NCBI GenBank assembly: GCA_958428365.1
Contig: CAUAFT010000011.1
Coordinates: forward strand, 43,624-107,623
Length of the DNA: 64,000 nt
Direction: 5' to 3'
Source of the DNA: an uncultured Lachnospiraceae bacterium
Lineage (GTDB): Bacteria > Bacillota > Clostridia > Lachnospirales > Lachnospiraceae
Shown: positions 35,301 through 43,214 of the stretch, piece by piece
How positions within the stretch are numbered: position 1 is the first letter of the stretch
Layout of the letters: each line of letters opens with the position of its first letter
Notes under the pieces: generated by a model
What the model was told of the DNA's origin: nothing
What the model saw: the letters and a program-made list of their open reading frames with translations, nothing else
Databases searched by the model: none
Translations under genes and position numbers: made by a program

Positions 35301-38300
35301 GATGCTTACAATGGACTGGCAAGAAATCCGCAATCACAGTTGGGAGCACTCTACAATGGTGAAAAACTGGTACAGGGTACCAGCTTTGATATTACAAAAT
35401 ATATGGATTCCGGCGATTCAGAGAATGATACGGAAATGAGCGACGGAACGGGCAGCCAGTGTATCAATGCAGGTGCGGTTTCCATGACGATCACAGGAAA
35501 AGGAAACTATGGCGGAACTCTGACAAAAGAGTTCTTCACCATCCCGCAAAAAGACATTCGGGATCCGGATATCCAGTTGGATCAGGAATTGCAGAATTAT
35601 TATTATGATGGAAAATCCCATGTGATCACAGCGGATGATATTAGTCTGACATATTATTATGTTGGTACGGGTGGAACGTCTACAAATACACTGACACTGA
35701 ACAGCGATCCAAACCACACGGATTTTGTGATTTCCTCCATGAAGGACAGCGGTGACAGCGCCGAAGAGGCAAAAGAGGATATGAGTCAGTGCATTAATGC
35801 CGGAGACGTTACCGTGACGTTGAAAGGAGAGGGAAATTACTGCGAGGAGAGAACGGTTACTTATAAGATACTTCCAAAATCCATGGTGGATGAAAATGGT
35901 GACTGGGTAAACGGAATGGAAGCGAGCATCCTTGTAGATGGAGTGGAGACAGACCGTGTGATCTACAACAGGGAAGTGCAGAATCCAACCGTACAGATTA
36001 AAGACACCACCATTACAGATGCGGATACAAATGAAGCGGTAGTTCTGGAAGAGGACAAAGATTATAAAGTAAGATGGTTAAGAGTCGAAGAAGACGGAAC
36101 TACTACAGAAGTGACCGAGTGTAAGGATGCCGGAACTTACCAGATTGAGATTACCGGCATGGGCAATTACGGCGGTACATACAGCAAGACTTACACAATA
36201 GAACCGAGAGATCTGAATGAAGATGGAACAAACGGAACCTATCGTTATGAGGCGGATCCGATCGAAGATAAGGTATATACGGGAAGCAAAGTGGTCCTGG
36301 ATGATCTTCGGGTATTCGAGTATGAAGTAAACGCTGACGATGTAACGGATAAGAGCAGTGAGAATTATACGCTTCAGTTAGGAACAGATTACACCATCAC
36401 CACGCAGAATGATGTGAATGTAAGTGACACAGTATCTACGCCGAATACCATCGGAGTTGTCACGATCAGCGGTACAGGAAATTATACTGGAAGTTTCAAC
36501 CGTTCCTTTATCATTATTCCAAAAGATATCAATGATCTTGCGAAGGATGAAGATGGAAATACGATTTATGATGAAAATGGAGATCCAATCTACGATGTCA
36601 GCCTGGGTGAGCTGACCGTAGAGTATGACGGACAACAGCATTGGCCGGATCTTCCGCTGACTTATAACGGAATGACTTTGACTCAGTACAGTGATGGCAG
36701 CACTGACTATGATTATCAGGCGGATTATGAAGTGGAAGTGGAGTCGGAGGAAGAAGGCGGAAGCTCCACGAAGGTTGCAACTAACCAGGAGGCGGGTCCG
36801 GTCTATGGAACCCTGACAGGTCATGGCAATTACACCGGAACCCGGACCTTTACGGCGGAGGATCCGATTTATACGATCCTGCCTCGTCCATTGGATAAAT
36901 ATTATCAGACAGGAAATACCGGAGATATCAAAGTCAATGAGCTGAGTTCCGCAGTGTATGATGGTCTGCCGCACAAACCGGATGTGGAAGTGACGGATAC
37001 GATCCAGACAGATCCTCTGAAAGAAGGGGAAGAAAATGATTATACCGTAGAGTACAGTGATGTGATCAATGCGGGAACACAGACCGCTACCATCATTGGA
37101 CACAATAACTATGGAAACAGCATTGAGATTCCTTATGAGATTCTGCCGAAAGAAGTTAACAACGACGACGGTACCTTAAAAGAGGGTACTACAGCGCAGA
37201 TCATTCCGGAGGATTGGATCTATACCGGATTTGAGATCCAGCCGAAGATGAATATCACAGATATCATCAAACAGCAGGTCTGCGATGAAAATGGCGAGCC
37301 GTTGCTTGATGACGAAACAGGCTTGGTACAGACGGAAGAAAAAGTGGTTACTCTGACAGAGGGAAGCGAAGGAGAAGCGGGAACCGATTACTGGCTTTCC
37401 TATGAAAATAATGTGGATGCCACCACCGAGACAGTGAAGGCAAGAGTGATTGTTCACTTCCAGGGAAATTATAGCGGAACTTATACAGAAGAGTTTGAGA
37501 TTCAAAGAAGAGACCTCAGCGAAGTGGATCTGGCTGATATGGAAGACCAAAAATACAACGGTTCTCCACAGCAGCCTGACGTAAATATGGTCTATGGAGC
37601 TACGGAAGAATCCGCAGGTTATACCTTGATCCGAACCAAGGATTACGAGCTTGCTTACAGTGATGCGGAATGTATCAATGTCGGTGAGATTACAGTTACC
37701 ATCACCGGAACAGGCAACTTTAAGGGAGAGAGAACCACAAGCTATGAGATCATCCGGCGTCCAATGGATGCGGAAAGTACTCCTGAGATCGCGGTACAGT
37801 TGGAGACAGACCAGATTTATACGGGAAGCAGTATCATACCGGAGATCACAGTGACGGACAGTGGAAACAGCGGTGGATATACTCTGGAAGAAGGACGAGA
37901 CTATCAGGTTTCCGTGGGAGAGAATACAAGACTTCCGGGAACAGCGTCCATTATACTCACTGGAACAGGCAACTATCAGGGAGAACGGGTGGTAGAATTT
38001 CGGATCATAGGAGATCTGAGCCAGTATGGAACCATTGCTGCCATTCCGTCTCAGGCATATACGGGAGAGAATGTGGAACCGGAACTGAACGTTTCATTTG
38101 CCGGAGTAACTCTCGTGAAGGATGAAAATTACGAGATCGTAAGCTGGGAGAATAACCGGGATGTGGGAATCGCAACGGTTACGATCCGGGGAATCGGTGA
38201 GTATTATACAGGTGAGACCCAGGCAAACTTCCAGGTGGCGTACAATATATCAGAGCGTGCGCTTACGGTCAGCGGCATTGCAAATGAGTACACATACACG

Positions 38301-39287
38301 GGAACTAATATCAGACCAAGACCGACGGGAGTTTCTTATCCGGACGCCGATGCAGGACTAATGGCATTGGCAGGAGAGACCAGTCTGACAGAGGGAACGG
38401 ATTACACAGTCAGCTATCTCAATGATGTGAATGTGGGAACAGCGCAGGTTGTGATTACGGGATTGGGCAACTATATGGGAACCTATTCCTATTCCTATAA
38501 GATTGTGAAGAAGAACATTGCAAATTGCAGTTTTTCACAGATCTCTTCCTATGTCTATGATGGAAAAGCCAAGACTCCAGCAGTGACCATTAAAAACGGT
38601 TCTAAAGTATTGGTTGCAAATAAGGACTACAGCGTTAAATATGAATCGAATACAAATGCCGGCGTGGGCAGAGTGATCGTCACGGGATTGAACAATTATT
38701 CCGGTACATCCATCCGCTACTTCAATATCACAGTGGCGGCTCCGAAAAGCCTGAAAATGAGTTCCAATTCAGCCACGGCAATCAAGCTCTCCTGGAGCAG
38801 CGGCGGCAAAGCGACGGGTTATGAGGTATACCGCCTTGTGGGTTCGACTTATAAAAAGATAGCTACTACGAAATCCACGACCTATACCAATAAAAAGCTG
38901 GGCAATTCCAAGACTTATAAGTACAAGGTAAGAGCCTACTTCAAAGGAGCAAACGGTACGGTCTACAGCAGCTTCACCTCGGTACTGACCACGAACACCA
39001 CTCCGGCAACCCCGAAGATCTCCGTGTCCGCTACCAAGAGCAAGCAGTTGAAGATCAAGTGGTCGAAGCTCAATTCAGCAGCCGGATACGAGGTATATCA
39101 GAGTACCTCTAAAAATGGCAAATACAAGAAGATTAAGACGGTTACCAAGTCGTCCACCACAAGCTACACGAAGAAAAAATTAACAAGTGGAAAGAAATAT
39201 TACTATAAAGTGCGTGCCTATAAAACGATCAATGGTAAGAAGGTATATGGAAGTTATTCATCTGTGAAAAATAAAAAAGTGAAGTAA
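32334..39287 (+). CDS. Giant secreted repeat protein with about 22 Ig/MBG-like repeats and two C-terminal fibronectin III domains
   Basis: A 2317-residue exported protein. The signal peptide spans about residues 1-33 (KRVTAFLLCACMVGTSIDVS, then VYAAEQ), followed by a Glu-rich stretch to residue 100. From there, roughly 22 repeats of 75-100 residues recur with the pattern Y-x-G-x3-P-x3-V, GTDYxxxYxNNxxxGTA and GxGNYTGS. Two fibronectin type III modules close the protein (YEVYRLVGSTYKKI and YEVYQSTSKNGKYKKI with YKVRAY), and the tail is Lys-rich. No LPxTG-like signal or membrane anchor is present, so it may be held by charge or by partner proteins. A weak GGGTG-type ribosome site precedes the ATG. 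The sortase gene follows after 6 bases. Confidence 0.85.
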   Translation: MYKDVWKRVTAFLLCACMVGTSIDVSGLTVYAAEQEQTSEAQSLETGDETVQTAEEDVQKEAEKVEATEEETSQEPDSEEDVSDTQETVTEEETEQSDLHTANAPYAEDAQTSGIAMLPDISLYEVTALGDGVPTDLSDTANTVNFTYDGSYSLVYDGTQKKPTVQVATCNGVTLVEGTDFRVNYGTNTEAGGSSDVNYVEIIGINNYTGSFKKELPITAFNLSNAQITMGSTTITQNRLPNQTYTGSPIEPEVTVSANGTVLPLNSYKITYTTSNHTDVGTAQLEIAAADGTTNCIGTKTLSYSIVAKTLEASNGFVYNYQDSWAYTGSAIEPDITISYNGNEIPSNMYSVRYLNNTSVGTGRIQITGNGNYTGSITKEFTIAAKAMRNCTITLSQDSYEYDGTAHTPAVTVMDGTDKLVNGLDYTLEYTNNTDAGTATVTVTGKGNYGEYYPVDYTIEKCDIENLAAGRTITVNEIDDQEYNGGEAIEPTVTVVDNLRGNMKAGTDFQCSFNNNRNQGTATVTINGLNNYKGTLTKTFEITAVDLDKVTIEDIPNWDVVGSTPSPSLTVTYNGRTLRVGQDYEVSYVDRQGNALTAASSETDAYAVITGVTGGNYTGTNRKSFWVCGNIAEATAETTAVSYDYTGEEIEPTLRVYSKGNVALTKDTDYEIQYRNHTDAGTQTMVLVGKGRYAGSKEVSLVINPKSLKNLANDFTYTVTNPTYTGEAVKPTVVIKLKSSGYELVEGRDFELEEKADVDYVNVQGGTNLKITVQAVTGGSGNFTDSADINFKIQPKSIGTGTPLYTRAEDVDVSGIQEGGYAYTGSEIDPTISVTANGVPLTAGTDYTKSISNYLKAGQAIITVTGTGNYTGSFREYFNIRYPLDDTVNGWVTAKTLEDGAEQSEFVYQVSAIHPDLRITFVDLKNSVNETLSSSDYEIKGWYNCVNAGQAYVEIEGQGKYMGTLQIPFTILPKQIDSDDITWDEYIKIDAYNGLARNPQSQLGALYNGEKLVQGTSFDITKYMDSGDSENDTEMSDGTGSQCINAGAVSMTITGKGNYGGTLTKEFFTIPQKDIRDPDIQLDQELQNYYYDGKSHVITADDISLTYYYVGTGGTSTNTLTLNSDPNHTDFVISSMKDSGDSAEEAKEDMSQCINAGDVTVTLKGEGNYCEERTVTYKILPKSMVDENGDWVNGMEASILVDGVETDRVIYNREVQNPTVQIKDTTITDADTNEAVVLEEDKDYKVRWLRVEEDGTTTEVTECKDAGTYQIEITGMGNYGGTYSKTYTIEPRDLNEDGTNGTYRYEADPIEDKVYTGSKVVLDDLRVFEYEVNADDVTDKSSENYTLQLGTDYTITTQNDVNVSDTVSTPNTIGVVTISGTGNYTGSFNRSFIIIPKDINDLAKDEDGNTIYDENGDPIYDVSLGELTVEYDGQQHWPDLPLTYNGMTLTQYSDGSTDYDYQADYEVEVESEEEGGSSTKVATNQEAGPVYGTLTGHGNYTGTRTFTAEDPIYTILPRPLDKYYQTGNTGDIKVNELSSAVYDGLPHKPDVEVTDTIQTDPLKEGEENDYTVEYSDVINAGTQTATIIGHNNYGNSIEIPYEILPKEVNNDDGTLKEGTTAQIIPEDWIYTGFEIQPKMNITDIIKQQVCDENGEPLLDDETGLVQTEEKVVTLTEGSEGEAGTDYWLSYENNVDATTETVKARVIVHFQGNYSGTYTEEFEIQRRDLSEVDLADMEDQKYNGSPQQPDVNMVYGATEESAGYTLIRTKDYELAYSDAECINVGEITVTITGTGNFKGERTTSYEIIRRPMDAESTPEIAVQLETDQIYTGSSIIPEITVTDSGNSGGYTLEEGRDYQVSVGENTRLPGTASIILTGTGNYQGERVVEFRIIGDLSQYGTIAAIPSQAYTGENVEPELNVSFAGVTLVKDENYEIVSWENNRDVGIATVTIRGIGEYYTGETQANFQVAYNISERALTVSGIANEYTYTGTNIRPRPTGVSYPDADAGLMALAGETSLTEGTDYTVSYLNDVNVGTAQVVITGLGNYMGTYSYSYKIVKKNIANCSFSQISSYVYDGKAKTPAVTIKNGSKVLVANKDYSVKYESNTNAGVGRVIVTGLNNYSGTSIRYFNITVAAPKSLKMSSNSATAIKLSWSSGGKATGYEVYRLVGSTYKKIATTKSTTYTNKKLGNSKTYKYKVRAYFKGANGTVYSSFTSVLTTNTTPATPKISVSATKSKQLKIKWSKLNSAAGYEVYQSTSKNGKYKKIKTVTKSSTTSYTKKKLTSGKKYYYKVRAYKTINGKKVYGSYSSVKNKKVK

Positions 39288-39293
39288 GTTTTT

Positions 39294-40382
39294 ATGAAAA
39301 AAGAGTACAAGATTGGTGCATACGTTTTTGGTACATATGAAGAATACAGTGACGGACTCGACGATGTAAATACCATACGTTACATCGTCGACAACGTCGA
39401 CATGGAAGATATGGATGTACTGTTGCATCTGTACGATTGGATGAAAAAGGAAAAGTTGGTTTTTAAAAGTCCGATAGGCGAGGCTTTTTTTATGGACGTG
39501 GTGGAGCGGGTGGCTTCCCAGTCCCAACAGCAGCTGGAGGTGGATAAGAAAGAAGAGGACAAAAAAGAAAAGACAGATTATTTTCGAAAATATATCGGCG
39601 TATTTTGTGTCATAGCCGCAGCGATTTGCTTTGTAATTTACTTTGGTTTGGAGTATAGTAATTATAAAGGGAAAAAGGAAGTGGAATATCTTCAGGATCT
39701 TAAACAGACTTCTCAGGAGACTCCCACCACCACCCTGGAAAAGAGAGAGGACATCACCGGGGAGGAGGAGCCGGAGGAAGAGGAGAAAAAGACGCCGGAG
39801 ATCTTAGCAGAGTATCAGGCGATCTATCAGGAGAACAAGGAATTTGTGGGCTGGATCACGATACCGGACACCATCATTGACTATCCGGTGATGCAGTCGA
39901 AAAATGATCCGAATTATTATCTGGATCATACCTTCAGCGGTGAGGAGGACAGCAACGGTACGCTGTTCATTGACAGCAGAAATGATATTGTGGACCGCAG
40001 TACCAATCTGATTATTTACGGACACAATATGAAAAGCAACGCCATGTTCGGTTCCCTGAAAAAATATCTGGAAGAGGATTATTGGAGGAGTCATAAGACG
40101 ATCCAGTTTGACACCATCTATGAAAAGGGAAGCTATGATATTGTAGCAGTCTGTCTTGGGGAAGTGGAGTACCAGGACGAGGATGTGTTCCGCTATTATG
40201 ATTTTTTGAATGCCGAGAGCAAAAAGGACTTTGAGGCATTTCAGAAAAATGTGCTGGAAAGCGCAGTCTTATCGGATGAGGATCCCATTGCATATGGAGA
40301 TGAACTTCTGACACTCTCCACCTGTAATCACTATGTGGAGAACGGAAGATTATATATAGTAGCAAAGAAAATAGAAGAATAA
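39294..40382 (+). CDS. Class B-like sortase with an N-terminal cytoplasmic extension
   Basis: A 362-residue membrane transpeptidase. The catalytic domain covers about residues 165-362: FVGWITIPDTIIDYPVMQ, the His motif IIYGHNMKSNAMFGSL, and TLSTCNHYVENGRLYIVAK with the TLxTC cysteine and downstream Arg. A single hydrophobic span lies at about 100-121 (YIGVFCVIAAAICFVIYFGL). The first ~97 residues are predicted cytoplasmic and form a charged, helical extension (EEYSDGLDDVNTIRYIVDN) not typical of sortases. The neighbouring LRR protein carries a TPKTG sorting signal. No clear ribosome site is seen, so translation may be coupled to the upstream gene. Confidence 0.88.
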   Translation: MKKEYKIGAYVFGTYEEYSDGLDDVNTIRYIVDNVDMEDMDVLLHLYDWMKKEKLVFKSPIGEAFFMDVVERVASQSQQQLEVDKKEEDKKEKTDYFRKYIGVFCVIAAAICFVIYFGLEYSNYKGKKEVEYLQDLKQTSQETPTTTLEKREDITGEEEPEEEEKKTPEILAEYQAIYQENKEFVGWITIPDTIIDYPVMQSKNDPNYYLDHTFSGEEDSNGTLFIDSRNDIVDRSTNLIIYGHNMKSNAMFGSLKKYLEEDYWRSHKTIQFDTIYEKGSYDIVAVCLGEVEYQDEDVFRYYDFLNAESKKDFEAFQKNVLESAVLSDEDPIAYGDELLTLSTCNHYVENGRLYIVAKKIEE

Positions 40383-40412
40383 AGATTCAAGGATGAAAGT
40401 AGGGCGAGAAAC

Positions 40413-41750
40413 ATGAAGAGAAAAACGAAGAGAAGAGTGGGAATCTTGTTGGTAGTTGCAATGCTTGCCGTCTTGATCTACCCGGCGCTTTCTTCCCTCG
40501 CTGAGGGAGAGACAGAATATCAGATTGTGGGTGGAACGATCACAGGCTATACCGGTCTGGGCGGCGATATTGTGATACCGGACAGTGTGGATGGACAGAC
40601 CGTACAGGGAATTGGGGACGGAGCATTTTCCGGTAACCTGTCCCTCACCAGCGTGACCATCCCGGAGACCGTGAACAGCATTGGAGCCAATGCATTTTCC
40701 GGCTGTACGAACCTGTACCAGGCGGTGGTCCCGGCAAGTGTGATGAGTATGGGAGATGGTGTATTTTATGGCTGCAGCAGCCTGTCCAACCTGGTATTTT
40801 CTGCAAATGTAACCAGCATTCCGACGAATGCATTTTACGGCTGTACGAGTTTGAGCAGTTTTACCATGCCGGCAAGTGTGACCACCGTTGGAGACGGAGC
40901 TTTTGGGAACTGTACCCTTTTGAACAGTATCAACATACCGGCGGCTGTCAGCACAATATCAGCTACGGCGTTTACGGGCTGCAGCAACTTATCCAGTATC
41001 ACGGTAGATGGAGGAAATGCAACTTATTCTTCCTATGATGGCTGTATTTATAATAAGACCCAGACGACCCTTTTGTATTGTCCGGAAGGAAAAGCCAGCA
41101 TTGAGATATCTACGCAGGCAACTTCCCTTGGAGGGGCTTCATTAAGCGGCTGTTATGGCATTACAGAGGTGACGATCCCTTCCAATGTGGTTGAAGTGGG
41201 AAGCAATGTGTTTTCCAACAGCGGAGTCCAGAAGGTGACGATTCCAAAGAGTGTGGAATCCATCAGCGCACAGTCGTCCTGGACACCGGAATTGATCTCC
41301 ACTTATTCAGGAAGTGCGGGCGAGACCTTTGCTATCAACAATAATTATAATTACGAATTGTTAGACGCAGCGACTACGGATCCAGATGAAACAAGTGGAA
41401 ATGACAATCCGGTGACACCTCCGGAGGATACCGCAGAGGATCCTGATCCGGGCACCCCAGGAGATGGTGGAGGAGACGGCGGAACAGGTGATGGAACCAC
41501 CCCGCAGAATGGCAATGGCGGTTCCGGTACGACAACCACAAGCGGAACGGTCAGCGGTTCTTCCCTTACGTCCAACGGCGTGAGATCCGCAAGTCAGCTC
41601 GCAGCCAGTCAGCATGTATTGGACAGTACGCCAAAGACGGGACCGGAGCTGAATGCGAAGGTGATCCTCTGCCTGGCAGTATTCTTTGTGGGCGTGTATC
41701 TGATCGTCAGCAGCAGAAAGGGAGAAGAGGAAAAGGAAAAAATGGCGTGA
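40413..41750 (+). CDS. BspA-type leucine-rich repeat surface protein with TPKTG sorting signal
   Basis: A 445-residue exported protein. A signal peptide (about residues 8-30, VGILLVVAMLAVLIYPALSS) is followed by about nine LRR_5 repeats with the GDGAFSGNxSLTSVTIPxTV pattern. A Pro/Asp/Gly-rich linker (about 330-395) and a C-terminal sorting region follow: TPKTG near residue 410, a hydrophobic span (ILCLAVFFVGVYLIVSS) and a positively charged tail (RKGEEEKEK). It is a likely substrate of the sortase 30 bases upstream. BspA-like repeats often bind host or bacterial surfaces. Confidence 0.88.
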   Translation: MKRKTKRRVGILLVVAMLAVLIYPALSSLAEGETEYQIVGGTITGYTGLGGDIVIPDSVDGQTVQGIGDGAFSGNLSLTSVTIPETVNSIGANAFSGCTNLYQAVVPASVMSMGDGVFYGCSSLSNLVFSANVTSIPTNAFYGCTSLSSFTMPASVTTVGDGAFGNCTLLNSINIPAAVSTISATAFTGCSNLSSITVDGGNATYSSYDGCIYNKTQTTLLYCPEGKASIEISTQATSLGGASLSGCYGITEVTIPSNVVEVGSNVFSNSGVQKVTIPKSVESISAQSSWTPELISTYSGSAGETFAINNNYNYELLDAATTDPDETSGNDNPVTPPEDTAEDPDPGTPGDGGGDGGTGDGTTPQNGNGGSGTTTTSGTVSGSSLTSNGVRSASQLAASQHVLDSTPKTGPELNAKVILCLAVFFVGVYLIVSSRKGEEEKEKMA

Positions 41751-41849
41751 TCTTAAGAGAATTGCGTCAGAAGAAAATGCTGCGGCTAGTAATATAATAG
41801 AAGAAATCCTTGAATAATACAGAATTTAGAATCTGAGATAAAAATATAT

Positions 41850-41910
41850 AAAAGAGATGTCAGGATGAAACACAGGAATCGGAGTTTTGTCAGGACATCT
41901 CTTTTAATTT
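41850..41910 (+). terminator. Terminator after the surface-protein operon
   Basis: AAAAGAGATGTC (41850-41861) pairs perfectly with GACATCTCTTTT (41894-41905), with a 32-base loop and a short T-rich end. It lies about 100 bases after the LRR gene. Confidence 0.8.
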
Positions 41911-42046
41911 GCTGGGAAAATTCGTTGATTTTCCTATTGATCCGGGTGTCAAAAGGGTGTGTAATATGATCCATATTCGGGAATAATCTGTGAAAAGTGA
42001 TTTCTGCCAAAGCCTTGTCTTTTGCTGATTTTGCGGCAAAAAAAAC

Positions 42047-42075
42047 TTGACAGACGAATTTTTTGCTTATATAAT
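42047..42075 (+). promoter_or_regulatory. Consensus sigma-A promoter of rpsL-rpsG-fusA
   Basis: TTGACA (42047-42052), 17 bases and TATAAT (42070-42075) form a perfect consensus about 60 bases before rpsL. The rest of the 380-base gap holds only the upstream terminator and AT-rich sequence. Confidence 0.93.
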
Positions 42076-42132
42076 AATTTAGCGTGCATACAAATGCACA
42101 GTTTTCAATCAAAATTACAGGAGGTGAAAAAC

Positions 42133-42555
42133 ATGCCAACATTTAACCAGTTAGTAAGAAAAGGACGTCAGACATCTGTAAAGAAGTCAACCGCACCGGC
42201 ACTTCAGAAGGGTTACAATTCTTTAAAGAAGAAACCAACCGATACTGCATCACCGCAGAAGAGAGGTGTCTGCACAGCAGTAAAGACTGCAACTCCTAAA
42301 AAACCTAACTCAGCTCTTAGAAAGATCGCCAGAGTTCGTCTTTCCAATGGAATCGAGGTAACAAGCTACATTCCTGGAGAAGGTCATAACTTACAGGAGC
42401 ATAGCGTTGTTCTGATCCGTGGTGGTAGAGTAAAAGACTTACCAGGTACAAGATACCATATCATCCGTGGTACATTGGATACAGCAGGTGTAGCCAACAG
42501 AAAACAGGCTCGTTCCAAATATGGTGCTAAGAGACCAAAAGATGCTAAGAAATAA
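42133..42555 (+). CDS. rpsL: 30S ribosomal protein S12
   Basis: A 140-residue protein with the S12 signatures PTFNQLVRKGRQTSVKKST, TPKKPNSALRKIARVRLSNG and GRVKDLPGTRYHIIRGTLD. The lysines at the usual streptomycin positions are wild type, so sensitivity at this locus is expected. An upstream frame extension to 42022 crosses the promoter and is rejected. AGGAGGTG precedes the ATG. Confidence 0.97.
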   Translation: MPTFNQLVRKGRQTSVKKSTAPALQKGYNSLKKKPTDTASPQKRGVCTAVKTATPKKPNSALRKIARVRLSNGIEVTSYIPGEGHNLQEHSVVLIRGGRVKDLPGTRYHIIRGTLDTAGVANRKQARSKYGAKRPKDAKK

Positions 42556-42731
42556 GATTTAGCAGTCAACAATGTATCACAAACAGAACTTGGTAAAAGT
42601 GTTGGAAATGTAGATTCACCTATTACGGATAAATTCGTATGAGGACTTTTCCGCACGAACACAGAGAACGACACATGTGAGTACCGTTGATTTAATCGAA
42701 AAAAAGAAAGATGATTAAGGAGGGAAGGACC

Positions 42732-43202
42732 GTGCCACGTAAAGGACATACTCAAAAAAGAGACGTATTAGCAGATCCGATGTACAATAACAAAGTGGTT
42801 ACCAAGCTTATCAATAACATCATGTTAGACGGTAAGAAGGGTATCGCACAGAAGATTGTATACGGAGCATTTGAAAGAGTTGCAGAAAAGACCGAGAGAC
42901 CTGCCATCGAAGTATTTGAGGAGGCAATGAACAACGTAATGCCTGTACTTGAGGTAAAGGCAAGACGTATCGGTGGTGCAACCTACCAGGTGCCAATCGA
43001 AGTAAGACCGGACAGACGTCAGGCGTTAGCGCTTCGCTGGCTGACCACATATTCCCGCAACAGAGGCGAGAAGACAATGGAAGAAAGACTGGCAAACGAG
43101 ATTATGGATGCAGCAAACAATACCGGTGCATCTGTAAAGAAAAAAGAAGATATGCATAAAATGGCAGAGGCAAACAAAGCATTTGCACATTATAGATTTT
43201 AG
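42732..43202 (+). CDS. rpsG: 30S ribosomal protein S7
   Basis: A 156-residue protein: PRKGHTQKRDVLADPMYNNK, then MLDGKKGIAQKIVYGAFE and GGATYQVPIEVRPDRRQALA. The GTG at 42732 follows AAGGAGGG by 7-8 bases. The in-frame ATG at 42711 lies before this ribosome site and is rejected. S7 is a primary 16S binder and in other bacteria represses its own operon. The 176-base gap from rpsL could hold such a site, but I cannot identify it clearly. Confidence 0.97.
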   Translation: MPRKGHTQKRDVLADPMYNNKVVTKLINNIMLDGKKGIAQKIVYGAFERVAEKTERPAIEVFEEAMNNVMPVLEVKARRIGGATYQVPIEVRPDRRQALALRWLTTYSRNRGEKTMEERLANEIMDAANNTGASVKKKEDMHKMAEANKAFAHYRF

Positions 43203-43214
43203 GAGGAAAATCCC

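Noticed and set aside
36378..37103. 241-residue minus-strand frame, and other long antisense frames under the giant repeat protein
   Set aside because: They mirror the repeats of the plus-strand gene and lack ribosome sites or family motifs.
32760..38730. Regular repeats resembling a CRISPR or satellite array
   Set aside because: The repeats are of 75-100 codons in an open frame and vary at the DNA level; they encode protein domains.
42022..42132. Extended start of rpsL
   Set aside because: The extension covers the consensus promoter at 42047-42075; ATG 42133 follows AGGAGGTG.
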